Of a DNA stretch of 31,889 nucleotides, positions 1-8,588 are shown piece by piece (positions within the stretch are counted from its first letter, which is position 1; each line of letters starts with the position of its first letter). The notes beneath the pieces are model-generated. The model saw only the letters and a list, made by a program, of their open reading frames with translations. It did not search any database and was not told the DNA's origin. Source of the DNA: Syntrophomonadaceae bacterium. Its GTDB lineage: Bacteria; Bacillota; Syntrophomonadia; Syntrophomonadales; Syntrophomonadaceae. A program made the translations under genes and the position numbers. Where the stretch lies: positions 1 to 31,889 of the forward strand of contig JAUNBV010000003.1 in assembly GCA_030526885.1 (NCBI GenBank), read 5' to 3'.

Positions 1-286
1 TACCTCCCTAACTCAAAATATGTTCGGTTGATAGAAACAAATGGCATTCTATTCGCCACAAGAACAGGAATGCCGGGAAACTATGCCCTATGCTGGCCTG
101 CGTCCTCCTTTCCGCCGACAATCTGCGTCGACCGTGTTTTTTTGTATCAAAAATCAGACCTTCTGATACATAGCCGTTTTCTCTGCTGATGCCGGTGAAT
201 TAGCAGATATAACCATTAATGATTGTATCACGGGACGGGTCAGAAAGTCTACCCTAACAGCCGCACCGGGCAAGGGGGTACATGAC
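1..286. other. Intergenic stretch, no gene recognised
   Basis: I see no convincing coding sequence here; the minus-strand open frame that enters it is a shadow of the relic gene to the right. The only structure noted is a 7-bp inverted repeat (TGTATCA at 143-149, TGATACA at 164-170) with a competing inner pair (TCAGA 154-158, TCTGA 162-166). It could be an operator or chance; no partner gene supports a role. Confidence 0.4.
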
Positions 287-760
287 ATGGCCAAGAAAGC
301 GCGGGAGGGAAAATTGCAGGACAGGAAACCGCTTACACGAAAATCTATAACGCCGTCACTGACAACCGGCAAGCCATGGCGGCGGCGGTTGCCGCCGGAG
401 CCGCCGCCACGCCGGGGGTGGAGCGCACCAAGGAACTCATCGCGGCTGAAATCAGGGGAATCAGGACCGAGACCGAGCGCATGGTACTGATGAATGCCGT
501 CGAGGTAGGCCAGCGCCTCTACGAAGCCAAGGCTATAGTGGGACACGGCCAGTGAAGGAAATGGCTGCGGGTTGAGGTCGATTATGGGAAGTCAACCGTC
601 GCCAACCTGATGCGGCTGTACCGCGGGTACGGCCTGCCGCAGAAGGAGTTATCCGCAGTTGGACGCTAAAAAGAAGCGCAAACACTTGCGCTTCTTAGAT
701 ATACCCAGGCCCTGGCGCTGCTAACCGCTGCCGGCGTCCCGATTAGCGCAGCGGGACATC
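287..760 (+). pseudogene. Decayed DUF3102 family (phage-type) gene
   Basis: An ATG at 287 follows a purine-rich site (AAGGGGG), but the family-like reading runs in the next frame from about 310, so an early one-base frameshift is likely. That frame reads IAGQETAYTKIYNAV, then ERTKELIAAEIRGIRTETER, VEVGQRLYEAK and STVANLMRLYRGYG, then YTQALALL near 700. This matches the pattern of DUF3102 proteins, which are found in Firmicute phages and integrated elements and have no firm function. Two in-frame stops interrupt it: TGA at 553-555, where the family usually has Trp in a GxWxKWL-like context, and TAA at 667-669. The 3' end fades into the region downstream of cimA. It is a dead remnant of an integrated element. 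The family call comes from remembered motif patterns, not a search. Confidence 0.65.
668..696 (-). terminator. Probable terminator of the ilv-leu-cimA operon
   Basis: AAGAAGCGCAA (671-681) and TTGCGCTTCTT (686-696) form a perfect 11-bp stem with a 4-nt loop. Read on the minus strand the stem runs into five consecutive T residues before AGCG, as expected for an intrinsic terminator about 130 nt past the cimA stop. On the plus strand there is no T tract. The repeat lies inside the decayed DUF3102 gene. Confidence 0.65.
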
Positions 761-826
761 ATGGCCGCCATCTGTTGGCGGATTATGCCGTGCCCATTGG
801 CCGAAGAATGCCGCCCTTTATAACGC

Positions 827-2425
827 TCAGGTTTTGCGCAGTATATAGCTTATGCTGTCAACGAGCGCCTGATAGCTGGCTTCGATAATGTTTTCGGATA
901 CGCCTACCGTGCTCCACTTCTCCTTCGAATCGGTGGATTCCACCAGTACGCGCACCTTGGCCGCGGTGCCTGCGTCGCCGTTTAACACGCGCACCTTAAA
1001 GTCGCACAGGTGCATGGACTCGATCTCCGGGTAAACCTCCGCCAGCGCTTTGCGCAGGGTTTGGTCCATGGCGTCCACCGGGCCGTTGCCCTCGGCGGCG
1101 GTGTGGAATACCTTGTCCCCCACCGCAATCTTTATCATGGCTTCGGAGCTTATAACCCCGTTTTCCCTTTTCTCCAATATCACTTTCAGGTTCTCCAGCC
1201 GGAAGGGGTCCTGCTGCTGTCCGAAGGCTTTGCGCAGCAAAAGCTCCAATGAGGCTTCAGCCCCTTCAAACTGGAACCCCTGGTTTTCCAAATCCTTGAT
1301 GTCGCGGATGATGCGGCGGCTCTCGGCATCGTAGCTGTTCACGTCCAGCCCCAGCTCCTGCGCTTTATACAGCAGATTGGACAGGCCGGACAGCTCGGAG
1401 ACCAGCACCCGCCGGTGGTTGCCCACTTCTTCGGGGTCGATATGTTCATAGGTCAGCGAATCCTTGAGCAGGGCGCTCACATGGATGCCGCCCTTGTGCG
1501 CAAAGGCGCCATGCCCTACGAAGGGTTGATTGTTGGGGCTGGGCATGTTGGCGGTTTCTGCGATAAAGCGCGCCACCTCGGTGAGCCGCTTCAGATTGCC
1601 GGCCGGCAGGCAGGGGCGTTTAAGCTTTAGCTCCAAACTGGGTATAATGGCGCACAGGTCGGCATTGCCGCAGCGCTCGCCGTAACTGTTGATGGTGCCC
1701 TGCACCTGTGTACAGCCGGCGGTTACCGCCATCAGGCTATTGGCGACGGCACAGCCGGAATCATTGTGGACGTGAATGCCCAGCGGGGCCGAATACGCGC
1801 TCTGCGCGCTCTTTACGATGTCGTGGATTTCCCAGGGCATAGTGCCGCCGTTGGTGTCGCACAAAACCACCGCGTCCGCCCCGGCCTGCTCGGCGGCCTG
1901 TATCACTTTGATGGCATATTCGGGGTTGTTTTTGTAACCGTCAAAGAAATGCTCCGCGTCGAAAAAGACTTGGCGCCCCTCGCTTTTGAGATAGTGGATG
2001 CTGTCCCTGATCATATTCAAGTTTTCTTCCAGCGTCGTCTCCAACGCGCGCAGCACATGGAAGTCCCAGCTTTTGCCCACCATAGTCACTACCCGGGCGC
2101 CGGAATCCAGCAGGGCGCGAATGTTGCTGTCCTGCTGCACTGCGCCGCCGGGCTTGCGGGTGGCGCTAAAGGCGGCTATACGGGCGTTTTGAAGCGGGAC
2201 CTCTTTAATGGCGCGGAAAAACTCCAGGTCCTTGGGATTGCTGCCCGGCCAGCCGCCTTCGATATAATCGACTCCCAGATAGTCCAGTTTCTGCGCGATC
2301 TTTAGCTTGTCCCCCAGCGAAAAGGAAATCCCTTCGCCCTGTGAGCCATCGCGCAAGGTGGTGTCATAAATGCTTATCCGTTTCCCGTAATCCCCAAGTG
2401 AATTCCCCCGTTCGTTTGTATTCAC
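827..2425 (-). CDS. cimA: (R)-citramalate synthase
   Basis: It condenses pyruvate with acetyl-CoA to citramalate, the first step of the threonine-independent route to 2-ketobutyrate and isoleucine. The 532-residue protein has the DRE-TIM metallolyase signature DTTLRDGSQG (residues 21-30), the metal-binding HVHND (218-222), and a C-terminal LeuA-type regulatory domain. The DGSQGEGISFS and YIEGGWPGSNPKD segments resemble the long citramalate synthases (TIGR00977 type) rather than 2-isopropylmalate synthase, and a separate true LeuA is encoded upstream in the same operon. The start is GTG at 2425, overlapping the leuB stop by three bases (GTGA), with AGGAG seven bases upstream. It is the last gene of the operon. 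The alternative, a second isopropylmalate synthase, is less likely. Confidence 0.88.
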   Translation of the reverse strand: MNTNERGNSLGDYGKRISIYDTTLRDGSQGEGISFSLGDKLKIAQKLDYLGVDYIEGGWPGSNPKDLEFFRAIKEVPLQNARIAAFSATRKPGGAVQQDSNIRALLDSGARVVTMVGKSWDFHVLRALETTLEENLNMIRDSIHYLKSEGRQVFFDAEHFFDGYKNNPEYAIKVIQAAEQAGADAVVLCDTNGGTMPWEIHDIVKSAQSAYSAPLGIHVHNDSGCAVANSLMAVTAGCTQVQGTINSYGERCGNADLCAIIPSLELKLKRPCLPAGNLKRLTEVARFIAETANMPSPNNQPFVGHGAFAHKGGIHVSALLKDSLTYEHIDPEEVGNHRRVLVSELSGLSNLLYKAQELGLDVNSYDAESRRIIRDIKDLENQGFQFEGAEASLELLLRKAFGQQQDPFRLENLKVILEKRENGVISSEAMIKIAVGDKVFHTAAEGNGPVDAMDQTLRKALAEVYPEIESMHLCDFKVRVLNGDAGTAAKVRVLVESTDSKEKWSTVGVSENIIEASYQALVDSISYILRKT

Positions 2426-3516
2426 GTGCTCGCTCCTGTCTCTGGCGCTAAAATGCGCGCCACTACCAAATCGCCCATCTCCGCCGTTCCGACGGTTTTC
2501 ATCCCCGGCTCCGCCAGGTCAGGGGTGCGGTATCCTTGCTTCATCACTTCATGCACCGCGTTTTCAATCGCCTGCGCCTCCGTTTCCATATCAAAAGAAT
2601 AGCGCAGCAGCATGGCCGCGGAAAGAATGGTGGCCAAGGGATTGGCTTTATTCTGCCCGGCGATGTCGGGCGCGCTGCCGTGGGAGGGCTCGTACAGCCC
2701 CACTTCACCGCCGATGGAGGCGGAGGGCAGCATACCGATGGAACCGGTCAGCATCGACGCCTCATCGGTCAATATATCGCCAAACATGTTCTCGGTAACG
2801 ATGACGTCAAACTGCCGGGGATCGCGTATTAACTGCATGGCGCAGTTGTCCACATACATATGGCTGGTCTCTACTTCCGGGTATTGGGCCGCCAGGAGGG
2901 TGACCGTTTCCCGCCACAGGCGCGAGCTCTCCAGCACATTGGCTTTATCCACCGAGCATAATTTATGCCGCCGTTTAAGGGCCACGCCATAGGCAAAACG
3001 AACGATACGCTCGATTTCGGCCACCGAATAGGTCAGCACATCGGTGGCGGTAACGTCGCCCCCGGCATTGACGCCGCGGCTCTTTTCCCCAAAATATATG
3101 CCCCCGGTGAGTTCACGGATGACCATTACGTCAACCCCGCTTATCACTTCTTCCTTAATGGTGGAGGCGTGGCTTAAACCCGGAAACAGGATACAGGGGC
3201 GCAGGTTGGCATACAGCGCCAGCTCCCGGCGTAGGGGCAGCAGAGCGCCGATTTCGGGGCGCAGATTAACCGGCAGCTCGTCATACTGCGGGCCGCCGAT
3301 AGCGCCCAGCAGCACCGCGTCGGAGCGGCAGCACATAGCCAGCGTTTCCGCCGGCAACGGATGCCCGGTGGCGTCGTAGGCCGCGCCTCCCACCAGGGCT
3401 TCCTCGAATTCAAATCCATGGCCAAACCTTTGTCCCACCGCTTTTAGGGCCTTCACCGCCTGCGGCGTGATCTCCCGGCCGATACCGTCCCCCGGCAATA
3501 CTGCGATTCTAAACAT
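2422..3516 (-). CDS. leuB: 3-isopropylmalate dehydrogenase
   Basis: It oxidises and decarboxylates 3-isopropylmalate to 2-ketoisocaproate using NAD+, in leucine synthesis; in citramalate organisms the same enzyme often handles 3-methylmalate. The 364-residue product begins MFRIAVLPGDGIG and carries the substrate-binding DKANVLE, the MFGDILTDEAS metal/substrate site and the GSAPDIAGQNKANP NAD-binding loop, all typical of LeuB. The frame is open further upstream, but ATG 3516 has AGGAG six bases before it and gives the usual family N-terminus, so it is preferred. It lies 63 bp after leuD and overlaps cimA. Confidence 0.95.
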   Translation of the reverse strand: MFRIAVLPGDGIGREITPQAVKALKAVGQRFGHGFEFEEALVGGAAYDATGHPLPAETLAMCCRSDAVLLGAIGGPQYDELPVNLRPEIGALLPLRRELALYANLRPCILFPGLSHASTIKEEVISGVDVMVIRELTGGIYFGEKSRGVNAGGDVTATDVLTYSVAEIERIVRFAYGVALKRRHKLCSVDKANVLESSRLWRETVTLLAAQYPEVETSHMYVDNCAMQLIRDPRQFDVIVTENMFGDILTDEASMLTGSIGMLPSASIGGEVGLYEPSHGSAPDIAGQNKANPLATILSAAMLLRYSFDMETEAQAIENAVHEVMKQGYRTPDLAEPGMKTVGTAEMGDLVVARILAPETGAST

Positions 3517-3579
3517 GATGCACTCCTTCTGTGTTTTATGTTTCAATTCCCCCAAGGCGCAAGTCAAGGGCGATAAGCC

Positions 3580-4071
3580 CTATTCAAGCTTGCTCTGCAC
3601 ATACGGGATGAGGCCGCCTTTGTCCATGATATCGCGCATAAAGGGCGGAAAGGCGGTGGCCCGGTATTCCTTGCCGCTGCTCACATTCCTGATGCGGCCG
3701 CTCTCCAACTCGGCCTCCAGGCGGTCGCCCTCCATTATTTCCTCCGCCGCCTGCGCACATTCCAATATGGGAAGCCCGATATTTATGGCGTTACGATAAA
3801 AAATACGGGCAAAGGAGTGCGCCACCACACACGATACCCCGGCGGCTTTGATGGCAATGGGAGCGTGCTCCCGGGAACTGCCGCAGCCGAAATTCTTGCC
3901 GGCCACGATGATGTCCCCGGCCTGCACCTTCTCCGGAAAGGATGGGTCTGCGTCCTCCATGCAATGGCGCGCCAGCTCGGCGGGGTCGGCACTGTTCAGG
4001 TAGCGGGCGGGGATAATGGCGTCGGTATCCACATCATGCCCAAATTTATATACCTTGCCGGTCAAAGTCAT
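3580..4071 (-). CDS. leuD: 3-isopropylmalate dehydratase small subunit
   Basis: Small (swivel-domain) subunit of isopropylmalate isomerase, which partners with LeuC to convert 2- to 3-isopropylmalate; it can also isomerise citramalate. The 163-residue protein shows the aconitase swivel motifs DVDTDAIIPARYL (residues 13-25) and NFGCGSSREHAP, with a YRNAINIGLP segment. The length is typical of the short LeuD form that pairs with a ~420-residue LeuC. ATG 4071 is preceded by GAGGAGG at good spacing, and the gene starts 15 bp after the leuC stop. Confidence 0.95.
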   Translation of the reverse strand: MTLTGKVYKFGHDVDTDAIIPARYLNSADPAELARHCMEDADPSFPEKVQAGDIIVAGKNFGCGSSREHAPIAIKAAGVSCVVAHSFARIFYRNAINIGLPILECAQAAEEIMEGDRLEAELESGRIRNVSSGKEYRATAFPPFMRDIMDKGGLIPYVQSKLE

Positions 4072-4086
4072 AAATTTTCCTCCTCA

Positions 4087-5340
4087 TTATATCTCCCACG
4101 GAGCGGTGATTCGCCCCGTAATGGCGCTGGCGGCGGCTACCGCCGGGCTGGAAAGATAGACTTCGCTTTCCGGCGAACCCATGCGCCCCACAAAATTGCG
4201 ATTGGTGGTGGCCAGGGCTTTTTCGCCCTTGGCTAAAATCCCCATATGGCCGCCCAGACAGGGCCCGCAGGTGGGGGTGCTGACGATAGCGCCGGCTTCC
4301 ACAAATATCTCGATTAAGCCCCGGCGCAGAGCGTCCAGGTAAATCCTGCTGGTACCGGGGATGATGATTACCCGGAGCTCGGGATGCACCTTTCGTCCTT
4401 GCATCAAACCGGCCGCGATGGTGAGGTCCTCCAGCCGCCCGTTGGTGCAGGAACCGATTACCACCTGATCCAGCAGCACCTCGCCCGCCTCCGATACCCG
4501 GCGGGTATTTTCCGGCAGATGGGGAAAAGCCACCAGTGGCTCCATCTTACTCACATCATACTCCAAGGTACGGGCATACTCCGCGTCCGCATCGGACGCA
4601 TACAAGGTATAATCGCGTTTGACCCGGCCCTGCACATATTGCCGCGTGATGTCGTCGGGCGCGATAATGCCGTTTTTGCCCCCGGCTTCGATGGCCATGT
4701 TGGCCATGGTGAAGCGGTTGTCCATGGACAGTTTTTCAATCGCCTCGCCGCAGAATTCCATCGACATGTAGCGGGCGCCGTCCACGCCGATATCGCCGAT
4801 AGCCTGCAGGATGAGGTCCTTGCCGCTCACCCAGGGCGCCATCTCGCCGTAATAGATGAATTTCAGGCTTTCCGGCACCTTGAACCAGGCTTCGCCGGTA
4901 GCCATTCCCACCGCCATATCGGTGGAGCCCACGCCGGTGGCAAAGGCCCCCAACGCGCCGTAGGTACAGGTATGGGAATCGGCGCCGATAAACAGATCGC
5001 CCGGGGCCACCAGTCCCTGTTCCGGCAGCAAGCAATGCTCGATACCCATCCGGCCGATCTCAAAGTAGTTTTTTATCCCGTATTCCCGGGCAAAATCCCG
5101 CATTATCTTGCTCTGCTCGGCCGATTTGATGTCCTTATTGGGCGTAAAATGGTCGGGCACCAGCATCACCTTTTCCGGGTCGTACACTCGGTCGGCGCGC
5201 AGACGCCTGAATTCGCTGATGGCTACCGGCGCGGTGATGTCATTGCCCAGTACTCCGTCCAGACGGCAATTGAGCAATTCACCCGCCTGCACTTCCTCCC
5301 GGCCGGCATGTGCGGCCAGTATCTTTTGACTGATGGTCAT
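4087..5340 (-). CDS. leuC: 3-isopropylmalate dehydratase large subunit
   Basis: Large, iron-sulfur subunit of isopropylmalate isomerase. The 417-residue protein has the aconitase features GADSHTCTYGALGAFATGVG, VVIGSCTNGRLEDL and PTCGPCLGGHMG; the three cysteines in these motifs would ligate the 4Fe-4S cluster. The length fits the short bacterial/archaeal LeuC type. The frame is open back to 5415, but that would overlap leuA; the family N-terminus (MTISQKILAAHAG) starts at ATG 5340, leaving a 28-bp gap. The ribosome site there is weak (purine-rich AGAAGTGGGA), so translation may be partly coupled to leuA. Confidence 0.94.
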   Translation of the reverse strand: MTISQKILAAHAGREEVQAGELLNCRLDGVLGNDITAPVAISEFRRLRADRVYDPEKVMLVPDHFTPNKDIKSAEQSKIMRDFAREYGIKNYFEIGRMGIEHCLLPEQGLVAPGDLFIGADSHTCTYGALGAFATGVGSTDMAVGMATGEAWFKVPESLKFIYYGEMAPWVSGKDLILQAIGDIGVDGARYMSMEFCGEAIEKLSMDNRFTMANMAIEAGGKNGIIAPDDITRQYVQGRVKRDYTLYASDADAEYARTLEYDVSKMEPLVAFPHLPENTRRVSEAGEVLLDQVVIGSCTNGRLEDLTIAAGLMQGRKVHPELRVIIIPGTSRIYLDALRRGLIEIFVEAGAIVSTPTCGPCLGGHMGILAKGEKALATTNRNFVGRMGSPESEVYLSSPAVAAASAITGRITAPWEI

Positions 5341-5368
5341 TCCCACTTCTGGCTTCCTCCTCGTCAGT

Positions 5369-6898
5369 CTATTCCTTGGCCCGCTGTTTCTCATAGTAAT
5401 ACTTATTGATGGCATTGAGATAAGAGCGCACGCTGGCTTCTATGATATTGGTGCTCAGGCCGCGCCCGTTATAGATACGGCCGCCGATACTCACCTGCGA
5501 CAACACTTCGCCCAGCGCGTCCTTGCCGCTGCCTACCGCGTTAAGCTTATACTGTACCAGCTTGCCGTAGATATCGGTGATGCGATCCACCGCATGACAG
5601 GCGGCTTCCACCGGTCCGGCGCCGGTAGAGGCGTTTTGAAACTGCATGCCGTCGATGGTCAGCACTACGGTGGCGGTGGAAATTACGCTGGTGCCGCTGC
5701 TGGTGTGCAGATATTGCAAAGAATAGCGCTCCGGCACCGCCCAGACCTGATCCTTAATGAGAGCTTCGATATCCCCGTCGTTGACTTCCTTCTTGCGGTC
5801 AGCCAACTCCTTAAAGCTGGCAAACGCTTTACTTAGATCTTCATCATTCAATTTAAAACCCAATTCGAGCAAACGCTCGTTGAACGCATGGCGACCGGAA
5901 TGCTTGCCTAAAACCAAGTTTTTCTGGCTCAGGCCGATGAGTTCCGCGTTCATAATCTCATAGGTGCTGCGCTCCTTGAGCACTCCGTCCTGATGGATGC
6001 CGGACTCGTGCAAAAAAGCGTTGGCCCCCACGATGGCTTTATTGGGCTGCACCGGCATACCGGTCAGGGTGCTGACCAGGCGACTGCTGCGCGCTATTTC
6101 ATGATAGCGAATGTTGGTGTTGAGCCCGTAATATCCTTGCCGCGTGTACAGCGCCATGGCGATTTCCTCCAGCGAGGCATTGCCGGCCCGTTCGCCGATG
6201 CCGTTCACCGCGCACTCCAACTGCCGCGCTCCGCCGCCTACCGCGGCCAGCGAATTGGCTACCGCCATCCCCAAATCGTTGTGGCAGTGCGTGCTGATGA
6301 TGGCTTTATCCATATTAGGCACGCGGCGCATGACCTCGGCGATGAATTGCCCGAATTCCTCCGGCAGCCCATAGCCCACGGTATCGGGCAGGTTCACCAC
6401 CGTAGCGCCCGCGTCGATGACCGCCGTGGTCACCTGAGCCAGAAACCCTACCTCGGTGCGCGAGGCGTCCTCGGCCGAGAATTCTACTTGCTCACAATAC
6501 CTTTTCGCATACTTCACCATCGCCGCCGCTTGCTGCAGCATCTGCTCGCGGCTCATTTTAAGCTTGTATTTCAGATGAATGTCGGAACTGGCCAGAAACA
6601 CATGAATACGCGGCGTTTCCGCACCCTTTATCGCTTCCCAGGTGCGGTCGATATCCGCCGGGATGCTGCGGGTAAGCGCGGCGATTACCGGGCCCCGCAC
6701 CTTTTGTGCGATAGCCTGTACCGCCTTAAAATCCCCCGGAGACGCTACCGGAAAGCCGGCCTCTATTATATCTACTCCCAAAAGCTCCAACTGTTGAGCT
6801 ATCTCCAGCTTTTCCTCCACATTGAGGCTCACACCGGGAGACTGCTCTCCATCGCGCAGAGTAGTATCAAACAGGTAGACCCTGTTGCGGTCAAACAT
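5369..6898 (-). CDS. leuA: 2-isopropylmalate synthase
   Basis: It catalyses the first committed leucine step, acetyl-CoA plus 2-ketoisovalerate to 2-isopropylmalate. The 509-residue protein has DTTLRDGEQSPG (residues 11-22), the metal ligands in STHCHND (202-208), and the C-terminal allosteric domain with SVSIGGRIYNGRG-like sequence near the end, so leucine feedback is expected. ATG 6898 has GGAGGG eight bases upstream. The gene lies 35 bp after ilvC. It is paralogous to cimA in the same operon, but its DGEQSPG signature and standard LeuA length separate the two. Confidence 0.95.
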   Translation of the reverse strand: MFDRNRVYLFDTTLRDGEQSPGVSLNVEEKLEIAQQLELLGVDIIEAGFPVASPGDFKAVQAIAQKVRGPVIAALTRSIPADIDRTWEAIKGAETPRIHVFLASSDIHLKYKLKMSREQMLQQAAAMVKYAKRYCEQVEFSAEDASRTEVGFLAQVTTAVIDAGATVVNLPDTVGYGLPEEFGQFIAEVMRRVPNMDKAIISTHCHNDLGMAVANSLAAVGGGARQLECAVNGIGERAGNASLEEIAMALYTRQGYYGLNTNIRYHEIARSSRLVSTLTGMPVQPNKAIVGANAFLHESGIHQDGVLKERSTYEIMNAELIGLSQKNLVLGKHSGRHAFNERLLELGFKLNDEDLSKAFASFKELADRKKEVNDGDIEALIKDQVWAVPERYSLQYLHTSSGTSVISTATVVLTIDGMQFQNASTGAGPVEAACHAVDRITDIYGKLVQYKLNAVGSGKDALGEVLSQVSIGGRIYNGRGLSTNIIEASVRSYLNAINKYYYEKQRAKE

Positions 6899-6933
6899 GA
6901 GCGGTTCCCTCCGTTCCTATATTATCGACAAAC

Positions 6934-7950
6934 TTACTTGCTGTCCTTGAGCCAGGACATCATGGAACGTAGTTCAGCCCCTACTTCCTCAATCATGTGC
7001 TCGCGGCCCAGACGGCGCAAAGCGTTGAACTGGGGACGGCCCACTTGATTTTCCAGCAGCCAGTTCTTGGCGAATTCGCCTTCCTGAATCGCATTCAGCG
7101 CCTCCCACATGGCCTCGCGGGATTCCTCGCCGATAATCTTGGGCCCGGTAATATAATCTCCCCAGTCCGCAGTATCGGAGATGGAATAACGCATCATGCT
7201 CATGCCGCCCTCATACATCAGGTCCACAATAAGCTTCATCTCATGCATACACTCAAAATAGGCGATTTCCGGCTGATATCCGGCCTCCACCAAGGTCTCG
7301 AAGCCGACCTTGATGAGCTCGGTGACCCCGCCGCACAGTACGCATTGTTCCCCGAAGAGGTCGGTCTCGGTCTCCTCCTGAAAGGTGGTCTCAATCACTC
7401 CGGCGCGAGTGGCGCCTATCCCCTTGGCATAGGCCAGAGCCATTTCCATGGTATTGCCGCTGTAATCCTGCTCGATAGCCACCAGCGCCGGAACCCCTGC
7501 GCCCTTTTCATATTCACGGCGCACCAGATGGCCGGGGCCCTTGGGCGCGATCATAAATACGTTCACATCGGGTGGCGGCACCACCTGGCCGAAATGGATA
7601 TTGAAGCCATGAGAAAAGCCCAGCGTATTGCCGGCCTTAAGATGAGGCTTGATTTCTTCCCGGTAAACCTTGGCTTGCGTCTCGTCAGGCAATAAAATTT
7701 GAATGATATCTCCGGCAGCAGCCGCTTCGGCCACGGTCATCGGTTCAATGCCGGCCGCGATAACGCGATCCCATTCCTGCTGCGTGGCTTCATCGAACGG
7801 CTTTCTTAAGCCTACGATTACCTTGACACCGCTCTCATGCAGGTTCTGTGCCTGCGCATGTCCCTGGGAGCCGAAGCCCATCACGGCAACGGTCTTACCC
7901 TTCAGGATATCCAGGTTAGCATCCTCGTCGTAATACATTTTTGCTGCCAT
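6934..7950 (-). CDS. ilvC: Ketol-acid reductoisomerase (NADP+)
   Basis: It isomerises and reduces acetolactate or acetohydroxybutyrate to the dihydroxy acids in valine, leucine and isoleucine synthesis. The 338-residue class I protein starts MAAKMYYDEDANLD and has the Rossmann motif GFGSQGHAQA (residues 25-34), APKGPGHLVRREYEKG, and the metal-site helix ETETDLFGEQ. An ATG nine bases further upstream (7959) directly abuts AGGAGG and cannot be used efficiently; ATG 7950 lies nine bases after that site and matches the family N-terminus. It follows ilvN after an unusually long 155-bp gap. Confidence 0.96.
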   Translation of the reverse strand: MAAKMYYDEDANLDILKGKTVAVMGFGSQGHAQAQNLHESGVKVIVGLRKPFDEATQQEWDRVIAAGIEPMTVAEAAAAGDIIQILLPDETQAKVYREEIKPHLKAGNTLGFSHGFNIHFGQVVPPPDVNVFMIAPKGPGHLVRREYEKGAGVPALVAIEQDYSGNTMEMALAYAKGIGATRAGVIETTFQEETETDLFGEQCVLCGGVTELIKVGFETLVEAGYQPEIAYFECMHEMKLIVDLMYEGGMSMMRYSISDTADWGDYITGPKIIGEESREAMWEALNAIQEGEFAKNWLLENQVGRPQFNALRRLGREHMIEEVGAELRSMMSWLKDSK

Positions 7951-7959
7951 TGTGTTCAT

Positions 7960-8105
7960 CCTCCTTTTATTTAGGGGGCAGGAGCCAGGAATCAGGGGTT
8001 CATACCCCCAGGGTAGGGGGAGTGTTTACCCTAAACCCTTTCGCCTGACGCCAACGCCCTTACTAACTGAAATTATTCTTTGCTAACTTTGCCTATCACT
8101 TATCC
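7960..8105. repeat. G-rich repeat spacer between ilvN and ilvC
   Basis: This 146-bp gap interrupts an otherwise tight operon. It holds a short run of related units (CAGGAG, CCAGGA, ATCAGG near 7979-7997) followed by small inverted repeats, GGGGT/ACCCC and AGGGTA/TACCCT, around 7997-8035. Such CCAGGA-type microrepeats look like dispersed intergenic elements. Any effect on ilvC transcription or processing is speculation. Confidence 0.4.
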
Positions 8106-8588
8106 CTACTTGCCGCCGCGCTGTATGGCTACCCGGCCGGTGCGCACCATTTCCAGAATGCCAAAGGGGGCCAGCGCCTCCTGAATGGCGTCTATCTTTC
8201 GGGCATTGCCGGTTACCTCTACGATGAGAGTGTTTTTGCTGATATCCACCACCCGGGCGCGGAAAACGTTTACCATCTGTGCGATATCGGCACGGTCTCC
8301 GGGCTCGGCTTTGATTTTGATAAGCGCCAACTCCCGCTGCACCGATTCGGCAGCGTCCACCTCCACCACCTTTATGACCTCTACCAGTTTGTATAACTGC
8401 TTGGTCAACTGTTCCACCACATTGCGGTCCCCATCGACGACAATGGTCATGCGTGATACGCTGGAATCATGCGTGGTTCCAACCGACAGGCTGTCGATGT
8501 TGTAACCGCGACGGCGAAACAAAGATGCTATCCGGGTCAATACGCCGGGACGGTTGTCCACCGTCACCGCCAGAGTATATTTGTTCAT
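8106..8588 (-). CDS. ilvN: Acetolactate synthase small (regulatory) subunit
   Basis: Regulatory subunit of acetohydroxyacid synthase; it activates IlvB and confers valine feedback inhibition. The 160-residue protein has an N-terminal ACT domain (YTLAVTVDNRPGVLTRIASL, residues 4-23, then RRRGYNIDSLSVG) and the C-terminal domain ending GILEMVRTGRVAIQRG. The length is typical of the Firmicute form (often called ilvH). ATG 8588 overlaps the ilvB stop by four bases (ATGA) with GGGGGTG upstream, so the two subunits are translationally coupled. Confidence 0.95.
   Translation of the reverse strand: MNKYTLAVTVDNRPGVLTRIASLFRRRGYNIDSLSVGTTHDSSVSRMTIVVDGDRNVVEQLTKQLYKLVEVIKVVEVDAAESVQRELALIKIKAEPGDRADIAQMVNVFRARVVDISKNTLIVEVTGNARKIDAIQEALAPFGILEMVRTGRVAIQRGGK

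Noticed and set aside
143..170. Nested inverted repeats near the left edge as an operator or attachment site
   Set aside because: Arms are only 5-7 bp with no second copy in direct orientation and no neighbouring integrase, so chance is likely.
154..546. 130-codon minus-strand frame at the left edge
   Set aside because: It is antisense to the DUF3102 relic, whose peptide motifs make sense on the plus strand.
5993..7048. 351-codon plus-strand frame opposite leuA/ilvC
   Set aside because: Antisense shadow; composition follows the complementary codons.
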